Assembly (NCBI GenBank): GCA_947379755.1
Contig: CANCOC010000019.1
Span: 1 to 44,746, forward strand
Reading direction: 5' to 3'
Source: Alcaligenaceae bacterium
GTDB lineage: Bacteria > Pseudomonadota > Gammaproteobacteria > Burkholderiales > Burkholderiaceae_B
DNA: 44,746 bases
Made by a program: the position numbers and the translations under genes. Below, in pieces: positions 1 to 9,234 of the stretch; within the stretch, counting starts at the first letter, position 1; each line of letters begins with the position of its first letter. The notes beneath the pieces are model-generated. The model was not told the DNA's origin. It was given only the letters and a program-made list of their open reading frames with translations, and did not search any database.

Positions 1-549
1 GTACGCAACAGCGTAGGCATGGCTTTTCACCCTGTCACCAAAAAACTCTGGTTTACAGAACATGGTCGTGACTGGATGGGTGAAGACGGCCCGAACGATG
101 AGCTCAATGTCCTGAACAAAGAAGGCGAAAACTTTGGTTTTCCATTCTGTCATCAGGGCGATACACCAGACCCTGAATATGGCAAGTTCAATACTTGCGC
201 CATGAGCACACCGCCAGTACTCAAACTTGGTGCACACGTCGCGCCTCTGGGTATGCGCTTTTACACAGGCAACATGTTTCCTGCCGAGTACAAGAACAAC
301 ATCTTTATCGCACGCCATGGTTCCTGGAACCGTAGCACCAAACAAGGCTACGATGTGATGCGTGTGGTACTCGATGCCAACGGCAAGGTCACCAAGTACG
401 AGCCCTTCCTGACCGGCTTCCTGACAGATGACAAGGCTGATCCTCCGATGTGGGGCCGTCCTGTTGACGTGCAATTGCTCGGTGATGGATCGATGCTTGT
501 TTCTGATGACTATAACGGCGTGATCTATCGCGTCAGCTACAAAAAATAA
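1..549 (+). CDS. PQQ-dependent sugar (sorbosone/glucose) dehydrogenase, C-terminal part
   Basis: The frame is open to the left edge, so only the last 182 residues are present. They match the C-terminal blades of the soluble glucose/sorbosone dehydrogenase beta-propeller: TEHGRDWMGED, ENFGFPFC, FIARHGSWNRS and a final GDGSMLVSDDYNGVIYRVSY stretch. Such enzymes oxidise sugars or aldehydes in the periplasm with PQQ or a related quinone. The stop codon overlaps the ATG of a di-haem cytochrome c (TAATG), which is the expected electron acceptor partner. The true substrate cannot be read from this fragment; no PQQ synthesis genes are in the window. The signal peptide, if any, lies outside. Confidence 0.85.
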   Translation, partial: VRNSVGMAFHPVTKKLWFTEHGRDWMGEDGPNDELNVLNKEGENFGFPFCHQGDTPDPEYGKFNTCAMSTPPVLKLGAHVAPLGMRFYTGNMFPAEYKNNIFIARHGSWNRSTKQGYDVMRVVLDANGKVTKYEPFLTGFLTDDKADPPMWGRPVDVQLLGDGSMLVSDDYNGVIYRVSYKK

Positions 550-1157
550 TGATCACTCTACACTCAGTAAAATCAGTCGCAGTGGCGCAGTTAGCCGCTG
601 CGGCTTTTTTAATATTCCCTCTTGCTTCCAATGCGGCGGATATTGAAGCGGGTCGTGCGCGTGCACAAACCTGCATCGCCTGTCACGGGCCAGGTGGCAA
701 TTCAATCGATCCAGTCATTCCTTCTCTGGCAGGACAGCCCGAACAGGCCATCACTACTGCTCTGTATCAGTTCAGGGAAGGCAATCGAAAAAATCCAGTC
801 ATGTCGCCCCTTGCGGCAGACCTGAGCAATGCTGACATGAATGACCTGGCGGCCTATTTCGAATCTGAAAAACGCACCGCGCCTACCCATCAGACACAAG
901 CAGAAAATCTTGTACTGGGCCCCACGCTTGCCAAGCAATACAACTGCACGCAGTGTCATGGTCCGGCATTCATGGGCATCCAGCACATTCCACGCCTGGC
1001 TGGCCAGCAACACGATTACCTGCTGGCACAATTACGCAGCTTCAGGGCAGCGACACGCGCAGACATGGATGGCACCATGACGTCTGCAGTGAGCCGCCTG
1101 ACAGATCCGGAAATTGTAGTACTGGTTGACTACATTTCCGGTCTGGGCACAAAGTAA
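549..1157 (+). CDS. Exported di-haem cytochrome c (c4-like)
   Basis: A 202-residue protein with a signal peptide (about residues 1-29, ending SNA-A) and two class I cytochrome c domains. Haem attachment motifs are CIACH (residues 42-46) and CTQCH (133-137). Methionines near 85 and in GTMTSAV near 176 are plausible axial ligands. The two-domain length fits cytochrome c4-type proteins. It starts one nucleotide inside the stop of the upstream sugar dehydrogenase, so translation is probably coupled. It most likely carries electrons from that periplasmic dehydrogenase to the respiratory chain; that role is inferred from position. Confidence 0.9.
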   Translation: MITLHSVKSVAVAQLAAAAFLIFPLASNAADIEAGRARAQTCIACHGPGGNSIDPVIPSLAGQPEQAITTALYQFREGNRKNPVMSPLAADLSNADMNDLAAYFESEKRTAPTHQTQAENLVLGPTLAKQYNCTQCHGPAFMGIQHIPRLAGQQHDYLLAQLRSFRAATRADMDGTMTSAVSRLTDPEIVVLVDYISGLGTK

Positions 1158-1160
1158 AAG

Positions 1161-1547
1161 TTAACGGCGACCTGCGCGATCCTGTGGGCCACCACGATTG
1201 CCCTCTTCGCCACGTGTCAAGCCTGGACCGGCTGCACCGGCACCCGCGCCTGGCCTGGCTCCTGCACCTGGCGCACCGACTCCAGGTGCACCGACGCCTG
1301 GTGCGGCACCCACTCCGGGTGCGCCTACGCCGGGTGCGCCCACGCCAGGCGCAACGCCTACTCCGGGTGCGCCCGCCCCAACACCTGGCACGACACCGAC
1401 ACCAGGTGCGCCACGATCAACCGGACGCACGACACAGCCAACAGGCACACCGGGTCCATTGCAATACACAACAGCAGAAGCTGTCTGTGCGCACAGGGCA
1501 AGCCCCAGGCATGCCAGTGTTTTAACTAGCGTAGAAATTTGTTTCAT
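1161..1547 (-). CDS. Small exported protein with elastin-like APGVG/VPGVG repeats
   Basis: The start at 1547 is chosen because AAGGGG lies 5 nt upstream and the protein then begins with a good signal peptide (MKQIST...QTASA, about 25 residues). The 128-residue product has a short head with two cysteines (C29, C38), then a low-complexity stretch at about residues 46-107 made of tandem pentapeptides APGVG, VPGVG and APGAG, and a basic tail ending AGRR. I do not recognise a family and assign no function. The repeats resemble the elastomeric unit of elastin, including VGVAPG at 63-68. Frames on the opposite strand are also open but lack a signal peptide and ribosome site. Confidence 0.7.
   Translation of the reverse strand: MKQISTLVKTLACLGLALCAQTASAVVYCNGPGVPVGCVVRPVDRGAPGVGVVPGVGAGAPGVGVAPGVGAPGVGAPGVGAAPGVGAPGVGAPGAGARPGAGAGAAGPGLTRGEEGNRGGPQDRAGRR
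1240..1414. repeat. Degenerate 15-bp tandem repeats encoding elastin-like pentapeptides
   Basis: On the + strand the unit reads roughly CCGGGTGCGCCTACG, with variants, repeated about ten times with occasional 3-nt insertions. It is the reverse complement of the APGVG codons of the 1161-1547 gene. The 15-bp period keeps the frame, so copy number can change without frameshift, which makes this a likely site of length variation between strains. Confidence 0.75.
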
Positions 1548-1770
1548 ATCGACCCCTTGTTGTGTGTCACCCTTTTTAATCCAAAACTGATCGGGATGTC
1601 CGTCATATTCTGGCAAATACTGTCAATATGAATCATAGTGATCAATTGAAAAAATAGCCCCATTTTTTGCAGAAATATTTGTGACACCGAATTTTGATTG
1701 AAATATGACGTAATACTCAATTAATTAGTAAAATAGTCAACTATTCCTCACTTTTTCAAGGCCTCTCAGC

Positions 1771-3993
1771 ATGACCGCTCGCACAACGTGTAATCGCCTT
1801 CAAGTTGCAACTGTTCTGTACCGTTTCATTGAAGACAAAGTCTTGCCTGGTACTGGTGTAGATAGCGCCGCCTTCTGGAAAGGATTTGATGCGCTGGTTA
1901 ACGATCTGACGCCTAAAAACGCTGCACTGCTCAAAGAACGTGATCGCATTCAGAGCGAAATGGATGCCTGGCATCGCGCCCACCCCGGCCCGATTGGTGA
2001 CATGACGGCATACCGTAAACAGCTTGAGTCAATTGGGTATCTGGTACCGGCTCCTGCAGATGCGATCGCAACGACCACAAATGTCGACGCTGAACTCGCC
2101 TTGCAGGCAGGTCCTCAGCTGGTCGTGCCCGTCCTCAATGCCCGCTACGCCCTGAACGCGGCCAACGCCCGCTGGGGTTCGCTGTATGACGCACTGTATG
2201 GTACGGACGCAATTCCTGAAGCCGGCGGAGCTACAAAATCGAGTGCGGACGGCAAAGGCTATAACCCTGTTCGCGGTGCAAAAGTCATTGCCTTTGGTCG
2301 TGACTTTCTAGATCAGGCAGCACCACTTGCCAAGGGTTCACACCGAGATGCAACGCTCTACTCTGTTCAGGATGGCAAATTAACAGTCGCACTCAAAGAC
2401 GGCAGCAGCACGGGCCTGGCAGTTGCCGGGCAACTCGTAGGCTACCAGGGACAACCAGCGGCTCCGTCAGCGATCCTGCTGGGCAATCACGGCATCCATA
2501 TCGACATACAAATTGACAATTCCAGAGGCATCGGCAAAGACGATGCTGCCGGGGTCAACGACATTGTGCTCGAATCTGCTCTTTCCACGATTCTGGATCT
2601 CGAAGACTCGGTTGCAGTGGTCGATGCCGATGACAAAGTACTTGCGTATGACAACTGGCTTGGCATCCTGAAAGGCACCCTGGTTGAAAGCGTGACCAAA
2701 AATGGCAAAACGTTTAATCGCACACTGAATCCAGATCGCACATACACCGCGGCAGTGGGCGCAAACAATGCCAGGGACGGCGTCGTGACCTTGCATGGTC
2801 GTTCTCTTTTATTCCTGCGCAACGTCGGCCACCTGATGACCAACCCGGCGATTCTGGATGGCAACGGTCATGAGATATTTGAAGGCCTGCTTGATGCAAT
2901 GATTACCGTGACCATTGCAATGCATGACATTAACCGTAACAAAGAACATGCTTTTGGTAACTCACGTACCGGTTCGGTCTATATCGTCAAACCCAAGATG
3001 CACGGCCCTGCCGAAGTTGCCTTTGCCAACGAACTGTTTGGTCGGGTTGAGCAGGTGCTCGGATTGCCTGTCAACACAGTCAAGCTTGGCATCATGGACG
3101 AAGAGCGGCGTACAAGTGTCAATCTCAAGGCTTGTATCAACGAGGCGCGTGCACGCGTGGCGTTCATCAATACAGGCTTCCTGGATCGAACGGGCGACGA
3201 AATGCATACAGCCATGTATGCAGGCCCAATGATTCGCAAAGGCGACATGAAGTCGAGCGCCTGGCTGTCGGCTTATGAGCGCAGCAACGTCCTGACGGGT
3301 TTGTCATGCGGTTTGCGTGGTCGTGCACAGATCGGCAAAGGAATGTGGGCCATGCCTGATCTGATGGCTGCAATGCTTGAACAGAAAATCGCACATCCCA
3401 AGGCGGGTGCAAACACCGCATGGGTTCCCTCACCTACAGCGGCCACCCTGCATGCGCTGCACTACCATCAGGTCAAGGTTGACGAGATCCAGAAGGCACT
3501 CGAAAAAACTGACGCCCCGGTTGAGATTGATCGGCTGCTCAATGAAATTTTACAAGTGCCTGTTGCCACAAATCCTTCCTGGTCAGCCACTGATATCCAG
3601 CAAGAACTCGACAATAACGCACAAGGCATTCTAGGCTATGTGGTGCGCTGGATCGATCAGGGTGTGGGATGTTCAAAAGTCCCTGACATTCATAACGTGG
3701 GCCTCATGGAAGATCGTGCGACGCTGCGTATCTCCAGTCAGCATATGGCCAACTGGCTATTGCATGGCATTGTGACGCGCGACCAGGTGAACGAAACCTT
3801 TCAGCGAATGGCCAAAATCGTGGACCAACAAAATGCAGCTGATCCACTCTATCAGCCCATGGCTGGACACTTTGATACCTCCGCCGCCTATCAGGCGGCG
3901 TGCGACCTCGTCTTTAAAGGTCTGGAGCAACCGAGTGGGTATACAGAGCCGCTCCTGCATGCATGGCGCCTGAAGGTCAAGGCACAACGCTAA
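1771..3993 (+). CDS. glcB: Malate synthase G
   Basis: Condenses glyoxylate with acetyl-CoA to give malate in the cytoplasm. The 740-residue length fits isoform G (E. coli about 723). Highly conserved blocks are visible: [91 protein letters not shown] and the C-terminal [12 protein letters not shown]. It stands alone, without glcDEF or isocitrate lyase nearby, and has its own AT-rich upstream region (1617-1770) where I see no clear promoter. It would serve growth on glycolate, glyoxylate or C2-yielding compounds. The N-terminal start at 1771 is the only reasonable one. Confidence 0.97.
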   Translation: MTARTTCNRLQVATVLYRFIEDKVLPGTGVDSAAFWKGFDALVNDLTPKNAALLKERDRIQSEMDAWHRAHPGPIGDMTAYRKQLESIGYLVPAPADAIATTTNVDAELALQAGPQLVVPVLNARYALNAANARWGSLYDALYGTDAIPEAGGATKSSADGKGYNPVRGAKVIAFGRDFLDQAAPLAKGSHRDATLYSVQDGKLTVALKDGSSTGLAVAGQLVGYQGQPAAPSAILLGNHGIHIDIQIDNSRGIGKDDAAGVNDIVLESALSTILDLEDSVAVVDADDKVLAYDNWLGILKGTLVESVTKNGKTFNRTLNPDRTYTAAVGANNARDGVVTLHGRSLLFLRNVGHLMTNPAILDGNGHEIFEGLLDAMITVTIAMHDINRNKEHAFGNSRTGSVYIVKPKMHGPAEVAFANELFGRVEQVLGLPVNTVKLGIMDEERRTSVNLKACINEARARVAFINTGFLDRTGDEMHTAMYAGPMIRKGDMKSSAWLSAYERSNVLTGLSCGLRGRAQIGKGMWAMPDLMAAMLEQKIAHPKAGANTAWVPSPTAATLHALHYHQVKVDEIQKALEKTDAPVEIDRLLNEILQVPVATNPSWSATDIQQELDNNAQGILGYVVRWIDQGVGCSKVPDIHNVGLMEDRATLRISSQHMANWLLHGIVTRDQVNETFQRMAKIVDQQNAADPLYQPMAGHFDTSAAYQAACDLVFKGLEQPSGYTEPLLHAWRLKVKAQR

Positions 3994-4054
3994 ATTTCTG
4001 CCGCAGTCTAACTCGCATCCATGCCGCCTCATATTTGCATGTCTTAGGAAAAAA

Positions 4055-5515
4055 ATGAACGCACCCGTCCCAATGCTCAACACAACAAAAATGCTTGCAG
4101 ATGTCAGTCAGGCATGGGACGGGGATCTTGTTCAGCAGATCAGCGACTATATTGAGATTCCCGCCAAATCTCCGGCCTTTGATCCAAACTGGGAAAAATC
4201 CGGCTTCCTCGAACTGGTCATTCAGCGCGCGGCCACCTGGATTGCAGCACAAAAAGTCCCCGGACTGACGACTGAAATCATCCGCTTGCCAGGCCGCACG
4301 CCTGTTTTATTTTTTGAAGTTGCCGCCACCCGCGCCCACACGCCGGGCAGCCAGACTGTCTTGATGTATGGCCATCTTGACAAGCAGCCTGAATTTGATG
4401 GCTGGCGGGCGGGTCTTGGACCCTGGACCCCTAAATATATCGACGGCAAACTCTACGGGCGCGGCAGCGCGGATGACGGCTATGCAACCTATGCAGCAAT
4501 CACCGCTATTCAAGCCCTTAAAGCTCAGCATACTGAACACCCGCGTATCGTGGGCGTGATCGAAACCTGTGAAGAAAGTGGCTCACCGGACTTGCTTCCA
4601 TACATCGAAGCTCTCAGACCCCGGCTGGGTGATATTGGACTAGTCATCTGCCTGGATAGTGGTGCAGGCAACTATGATCAGCTATGGCTCACGACGAGTT
4701 TGCGCGGCATGGCGGCAGGGGTGCTAAAAGTCGAAATTCTGACCGAAGGTATTCACTCGGGCGACGCCTCAGGACTGGTTCCGTCAAGCTTCAGAATTAT
4801 GCGCCATGTCCTGGACCGGCTCGAAGATAGTGAAACCGGGCGTTTGCTGCCAAAGAGCTTCCATTGTGAAATCCCCGCAGACAGAATGATTCAGGCCAGG
4901 GCAACTGCAGCGATTCTTGGCGAAGAAATATACAAACGTTTCCCATGGGCACATCATGACTGCGGCGGCTCCAGTCTCGTTGCCATTCCGACAACGCTTG
5001 ACCCGTGTGAGGCCCTGGTGCGCCGGACCTGGATGCCGACCCTGAGCGTGACAGGAGCCGAAGGATTTCCCGCATTAAAAGACGCAGGCAATGTGCTGCG
5101 TCCCTACACCGCCTTCAAACTCAGCCTGCGACTGCCTCCTTTAATTGATGCGGCAGCAGCTGTTGCTGAGCTCAAGACGCTGCTCGAAGACAATGCACCT
5201 TATCAGGCAAAGGTGACATTTCAATCCGAAAGCGCCTCCAGCGGCTGGAATGCGCCAGCCATTGCCCCCTGGTTCGAGCACGCCCTGAATCAGGCAAGCC
5301 AGGCGCACTTTCAGGCGCCAGTAGGCCATATCGGACAAGGTGGGACGATTCCCCTCATGAATCTACTCAGTCAAGGCTTTCCAAAAGCTCAAATGATGGT
5401 TTGTGGCGTGCTAGGCCCAAAATCCAATGCGCACGGACCCAACGAATTTTTGCACGTGGGCTATGCAAAGCGGCTAACAGCGGCGGTGGGCCAGATTATT
5501 GCCCAGATGCCTTAG
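4055..5515 (+). CDS. M20 family metallopeptidase (carboxypeptidase/dipeptidase-like)
   Basis: A 486-residue cytoplasmic hydrolase with no signal peptide. The di-zinc M20 signature is present: MYGHLDKQPE (His-x-Asp ligands), GRGSADDGYATYA (bridging Asp), CEESGSPDL (catalytic Glu plus ligand), ICLDSGAG and a late GGTIPLMN/NAHGPNE region. The insert between these carries the usual dimerisation domain (HSGDASGLVPSS). An AGGA ribosome site lies 6 nt before the ATG. It follows glcB after about 60 nt and could be co-transcribed. Members hydrolyse dipeptides, N-acyl amino acids or carbamoyl compounds, and substrate cannot be told from sequence alone. Confidence 0.9.
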   Translation: MNAPVPMLNTTKMLADVSQAWDGDLVQQISDYIEIPAKSPAFDPNWEKSGFLELVIQRAATWIAAQKVPGLTTEIIRLPGRTPVLFFEVAATRAHTPGSQTVLMYGHLDKQPEFDGWRAGLGPWTPKYIDGKLYGRGSADDGYATYAAITAIQALKAQHTEHPRIVGVIETCEESGSPDLLPYIEALRPRLGDIGLVICLDSGAGNYDQLWLTTSLRGMAAGVLKVEILTEGIHSGDASGLVPSSFRIMRHVLDRLEDSETGRLLPKSFHCEIPADRMIQARATAAILGEEIYKRFPWAHHDCGGSSLVAIPTTLDPCEALVRRTWMPTLSVTGAEGFPALKDAGNVLRPYTAFKLSLRLPPLIDAAAAVAELKTLLEDNAPYQAKVTFQSESASSGWNAPAIAPWFEHALNQASQAHFQAPVGHIGQGGTIPLMNLLSQGFPKAQMMVCGVLGPKSNAHGPNEFLHVGYAKRLTAAVGQIIAQMP

Positions 5516-5651
5516 CCACCGCATGTGCGAGCAATTAAGAGGTTTACTATCATCGCAGTGTTTAAAATTAACTGTCGTAGTGCAAGCGGTTTTTTTCTGC
5601 GCTGTTGACCCGCTATTCAAAATTTGATGTACGACCCCACAGGTAAAACCA

Positions 5652-5891
5652 ATGACTGATTCCACCACAGAAAATATCAATGCTTATACGATTGACGGCG
5701 ACCTGCTTAAGGTCATCATCAACGGCGAGGGCCAGTACTCGATCTGGCCTGCAAAAAAAGAAACACCTGCTGGCTGGAAGGAATGCGGTTTTTCAGGCTC
5801 AAAAACAGAATGTTCAGACTATGTCGATGCCAACTGGACAGACATGCGTCCTCTCAGCCTGCAAAAGGCCATGCAAAAAACAACGCATTGA
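5652..5891 (+). CDS. MbtH family protein (orphan)
   Basis: A 79-residue protein with the full MbtH signature: NGEGQYSIWP, then PAGWKECGFSGSKTECSDYVDANWTDMRPLSL, keeping the characteristic tryptophans. MbtH proteins bind adenylation domains of non-ribosomal peptide synthetases and aid their folding and activity. No synthetase, phosphopantetheinyl transferase or siderophore gene lies within the window, so its partner must be elsewhere or may be a stand-alone adenylating enzyme. A TTGACC box at 5605-5610 could be a -35 element, but the -10 is poor. A strong hairpin follows at 5950. Confidence 0.93.
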   Translation: MTDSTTENINAYTIDGDLLKVIINGEGQYSIWPAKKETPAGWKECGFSGSKTECSDYVDANWTDMRPLSLQKAMQKTTH

Positions 5892-5949
5892 GCGGCACCT
5901 AGCAAGAACTGAGGTGACTTGACACGTCAGGCACCGATAAGTAAAAAGC

Positions 5950-6005
5950 ATGGGGAGTCACCGGATACGTCATACTGACTGATTCGGGGGCTCCCCATAA
6001 TTTTT
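5950..6005 (+). terminator. Stem-loop with T-run just before the deacylase start
   Basis: A perfect 8-bp stem ATGGGGAG (5950-5957) / CTCCCCAT (5991-5998), extendable inward by several pairs (CC/GG), is followed by AA and TTTTT (6001-6005). This is a typical intrinsic terminator for the MbtH gene, but its T-run ends only 16 nt before the ATG of the next gene (6022). It may therefore also act as an attenuator. Confidence 0.65.
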
Positions 6006-6021
6006 GCGAGACGATCTAAAA

Positions 6022-7734
6022 ATGACACTGCAAGCCTCCCTCATTATTCGTAACGGTATGCTCGTCGATGGTACCGGCAATGCGCCCTATCACGGCGATA
6101 TCAAAATTGTCGATGGAACAATCACCGAAGTCGGTCAAGTCACAGGCTCAGCTGATGAAGAGATTGATGCTAAAGGCATGCTCGTCACGCCGGGCTTTGT
6201 TGATATTCATACACACTACGACGGCCAGGTCACCTGGAGCCACCAGCTCGCCTCTTCCTCGCAACTCGGTGTCACCACGGTGGTGATGGGAAACTGCGGG
6301 ATCGGCTTCGCGCCCTGCTTGCCTGAGCATCGTGCCATCATGATGCGTCTGATGGAGGGAGTGGAAGACATTCCTGGAGTCGTGCTGGCAGAAGGCCTTC
6401 CCTGGAACTGGCAAACGTTCCCGCAATATCTGGATGCACTTGAGGCCAGAAATTACGATGCGGATATCGCCACGCAGATTGGACACGCGCCTTTGCGTAT
6501 TCATGTCATGGGGGATCGTGGAGCGGCCCGTGAGCCTGCAACAGAGTCGGACATCGCAGCGATGGCGCAACTCGCAGGCGAAGCCGTTCAGGCGGGTGCA
6601 CTGGGATTTAGCACCTCGCGCACGATCCTGCATAAAAGTAGCGATGGCTCAAGCACTCCGACACTGGGAGCGGCTGAAAAAGAACTGGCTGGCATTGCTC
6701 TGGGTCTGAAAAAAGTCGGCCTCGGTACCCTGCAACTGGTGACAGACTTTGATGATGTCGATTCTGAGTTTGCGATGTTGCGCCGGATCGTCGAGCAGTC
6801 CGGTCGTCCCCTGTCGCTCACTCTGCTTCAACACGAACATCTGCCAGACCGCTGGCGCCGTGTCATGGCACTGATGCACGAGGCCACAGATGCAGGGCTC
6901 AAGATGAAAGCACAAGTTGGTGCTCGCCCGGTAGCCCTGATTTTTAGCTTTGCCCTGTCGCTCTGCCCCTTTTCCCAACTGCCGACGTATGAGTCGCTCA
7001 AGGATTTACCGGCGCAAGAACGACTCGCCAAACTGAGAGACCCCGCTGTGCGTGCCAGTATTCTTGCCGAAGAACACCAGGAGGCGATGTACAAGCGACG
7101 TGTTGCCAACTTTGAAAACCTGTACCCGCTAGGTGATCCGCCTGAATATGAGCCAAGCCCCGACAGCTGTATTGCTGCGATCGCGCAGCGCCTGGGCAAG
7201 CCCGCTGCAGAAGTCGCCTACGATATCCTTCTTGGGCAGGAAGGCCAGGCCATGCTCTACCGCCCGCTTTACAACTACTTCGACCAGAACCTGGAGGTCG
7301 TGCGCGAGATGTTGCTCGATCGTGACACAGTACCTGGCCTGTCCGATGGAGGTGCCCATTACGGATTTATCTGTGATGCGAGCTTTCCAACCTATCTGCT
7401 AACGCATTGGGCGCGGGATCGAACACGCGGAGAAAAAATCCCTCTAGAGCAACTGGTGAAATGGCAGACACAGGATACGGCTGCAACAGTCGGACTGCAT
7501 GATCGCGGTCTGCTGCTACCGGGCTACAAGGGCGACGTCAATATTATCGATTTCGAAAACCTGCATTTGCATGCTCCAAAGATTGTGCATGACTTACCAG
7601 CTGGCGGGCGTCGTCTGGGTCAGAAGGCCGAGGGGTACCGGGCAACGATTGTGTCCGGCGTGGTGACCTATCGTGATGGCGTCGCGACCGGTGCGCTGCC
7701 CGGACGACTGATCCGTGGTGCGCAAAAAATTTAA
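6022..7734 (+). CDS. N-acyl-D-amino-acid deacylase (D-aminoacylase), amidohydrolase superfamily
   Basis: A 570-residue amidohydrolase. The family begins with a beta-sandwich (LIIRNGMLVDGTG) and the metal motif DIHTHYDGQ (H63, H65). The Cys ligand typical of D-aminoacylases is in MGNCGIG (C93). LSDGGAHYGF holds the late catalytic Asp region, and the end returns to the sandwich (KGDVNIIDFENL). It hydrolyses N-acyl-D-amino acids or related amides, releasing the amino acid. The ATG at 6022 is preferred over a TTG at 6004 because the latter lies in the terminator T-run. It heads a stretch with a NIPSNAP protein and a Liv-type transporter, suggesting uptake and hydrolysis of an amide-linked amino acid. 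Confidence 0.9.
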   Translation: MTLQASLIIRNGMLVDGTGNAPYHGDIKIVDGTITEVGQVTGSADEEIDAKGMLVTPGFVDIHTHYDGQVTWSHQLASSSQLGVTTVVMGNCGIGFAPCLPEHRAIMMRLMEGVEDIPGVVLAEGLPWNWQTFPQYLDALEARNYDADIATQIGHAPLRIHVMGDRGAAREPATESDIAAMAQLAGEAVQAGALGFSTSRTILHKSSDGSSTPTLGAAEKELAGIALGLKKVGLGTLQLVTDFDDVDSEFAMLRRIVEQSGRPLSLTLLQHEHLPDRWRRVMALMHEATDAGLKMKAQVGARPVALIFSFALSLCPFSQLPTYESLKDLPAQERLAKLRDPAVRASILAEEHQEAMYKRRVANFENLYPLGDPPEYEPSPDSCIAAIAQRLGKPAAEVAYDILLGQEGQAMLYRPLYNYFDQNLEVVREMLLDRDTVPGLSDGGAHYGFICDASFPTYLLTHWARDRTRGEKIPLEQLVKWQTQDTAATVGLHDRGLLLPGYKGDVNIIDFENLHLHAPKIVHDLPAGGRRLGQKAEGYRATIVSGVVTYRDGVATGALPGRLIRGAQKI

Positions 7735-7775
7735 TACTTTATATACATACCAACAATAATTATCGGAGATATGGC

Positions 7776-8093
7776 ATGGCGATTTATGAACTGCGTACTT
7801 ATACTGCGACCGTCGGCAAAATGAGTGAAATCGTTGCACTCTACCAAACGCTTGGCTGGCCGGCGCTTTCAAAGCATCCAGACAGACTATGCGGCTATTT
7901 CACAGGCGATATAGGCGCCATCAATCAAATTATCCATTTGTGGAAATTCAATGATGATGCAGATCGTCGCAGCTTTTGGACTGCTGTATTTGCAGATCCG
8001 GAGTTCATGGCATTTGCAAAACAATTGCGACCCTTGCTGCAGTTACAGGAAAACAAGCTAATGCTGGCTGCTCCCTGGGGACCTCAAGTCTGA
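7776..8093 (+). CDS. NIPSNAP family protein
   Basis: A 105-residue single ferredoxin-like domain. The opening IYELRTYTATVGKM and the later QIIHLWKFNDDADRR and LRPLLQLQENKLM are characteristic of NIPSNAP proteins. A GGAGA ribosome site precedes the ATG. The biochemical role of this family in bacteria is undefined; members are often found next to catabolic hydrolases and ABC transporters, as here (42 nt after the deacylase). Some dimeric alpha/beta-barrel relatives are ring-modifying enzymes, but no catalytic residue can be assigned. Confidence 0.85.
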   Translation: MAIYELRTYTATVGKMSEIVALYQTLGWPALSKHPDRLCGYFTGDIGAINQIIHLWKFNDDADRRSFWTAVFADPEFMAFAKQLRPLLQLQENKLMLAAPWGPQV

Positions 8094-8349
8094 AGGTGTT
8101 GCGCCGCACCAAACCGAGAAACCAACCTCTCATACCCATACATCTAGGGTAATGACTGACAGGGCAAACCCCCATGATTTCAAGTCTCATTGCTTAAAAA
8201 TTTCATTGATAATGTACGCAGCTTAAACAAGCAGCTGTGCCCTTGAGATCAGTCTGAAAGAATCGTCGCAAAGCGGTCGCTCGACTCATTGGCCGCAGTG
8301 CAACCGCCTAACATCCCGCCAAGAGGATGGGCAGATCTTTGGAGGCAAG

Positions 8350-9234
8350 GTGACAAATTTTATTGTGATTAATTTCCAGGTGCTGTTTTCCGGGCTCGCG
8401 CTCGGATCCATCTACGCCCTGGTCGCACTCGGCTTCGTGCTGATTATCCGTGCCACAAACGTGGTGAACTTCGCGCAAGGTGACTTTGCCATGCTGGGCG
8501 GATTTTCCATGGTGGCCTTTCTCGCCGCCGGAGCACCCTACTGGCTGGCAATCCCTCTTTCTCTTCTTGCCATGGGCGTGTTTGGACTGATCTTCAATCT
8601 GGGCGTGTATTACCCATTGCGTCACCGCTCATTCCTGCCAGTCATCATCAGTACGCTTGGCGCGTCAATTTTCATGCAGAACACCGTTCTGTATTTTTTT
8701 GGCCCCCAACCCCGTCCGATGGAAAAAGTATTCAAAACATCAGGCATCGAGGTCGGTGGGGTATTCATGGATACCCAGTATCTGACGATTCTTGGCGTCA
8801 CAGTCATCGCAGTTGCCTTTCAATATTTTTTATTTGAACGCACTCTGTTTGGCAAGAAGCTGCAAGCGGTATCTCAGGACAAGGACATGGCAAGACTCGT
8901 AGGCATTCCTGTGGCCACGATGATTGCTTTTACCTTTATCTACAGTGCGGTGCTCGGTGGTGTCGCCGGCATTCTGGTCTCACCCGTGCTGTTCGTTTCA
9001 ATAGGTATGGGCTCGATCATCGCGCTCAAGGCTTTTTCTGCAACAATCATTGGCGGCTTTGGTGATGTAACAGGTTCGATTGTCGGTGCCTTGCTGCTCG
9101 GTGTTGTTGAAAGTTTTGGTGCGCACTATATTTCAGTACCTTACAAAGATGCCTTTGCTTTCCTGCTCTTGTTCATCTTCCTGCTCCTGAGACCTCAGGG
9201 TATTTTCGGTGAAAAGATTTCGGAAAAAGCATGA
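8350..9234 (+). CDS. livH: Branched-chain amino acid-type ABC permease LivH
   Basis: A 294-residue inner-membrane protein with about eight hydrophobic helices and the family's N-terminal GLALGSIYALVALGFVLI and NFAQGDFAMLGG motifs. The EAA-like cytoplasmic loop includes AVSQDKDMARLVGIP. It starts at GTG, supported by GGAGG 4 nt upstream (8341-8345). The last codons overlap the next permease gene by 4 nt (ATGA). With the fused LivM-LivG, LivF and the binding protein at 11807 it makes a complete HAAT-type importer. The 256-bp leader (8094-8349) holds no gene and no certain promoter. Substrate is unknown; HAAT systems also carry amides, urea and aromatic acids. Confidence 0.93.
   Translation: MTNFIVINFQVLFSGLALGSIYALVALGFVLIIRATNVVNFAQGDFAMLGGFSMVAFLAAGAPYWLAIPLSLLAMGVFGLIFNLGVYYPLRHRSFLPVIISTLGASIFMQNTVLYFFGPQPRPMEKVFKTSGIEVGGVFMDTQYLTILGVTVIAVAFQYFLFERTLFGKKLQAVSQDKDMARLVGIPVATMIAFTFIYSAVLGGVAGILVSPVLFVSIGMGSIIALKAFSATIIGGFGDVTGSIVGALLLGVVESFGAHYISVPYKDAFAFLLLFIFLLLRPQGIFGEKISEKA

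Noticed and set aside
1240-1414. CRISPR array or minisatellite
   Set aside because: Units are about 15 bp, contiguous, in frame and lack unique spacers; they encode pentapeptides.
1198-1590. Proline-rich + strand reading frame opposite the elastin-like gene
   Set aside because: It is the complement of the GC-rich repeat. It lacks a ribosome site and signal peptide, whereas the minus frame has both.
8094-8349. Possible small gene or RNA in the 256-bp leader of the Liv operon
   Set aside because: No frame has a ribosome site with recognisable protein, and I found no convincing stem-loop or riboswitch pattern. Its content stays unassigned.
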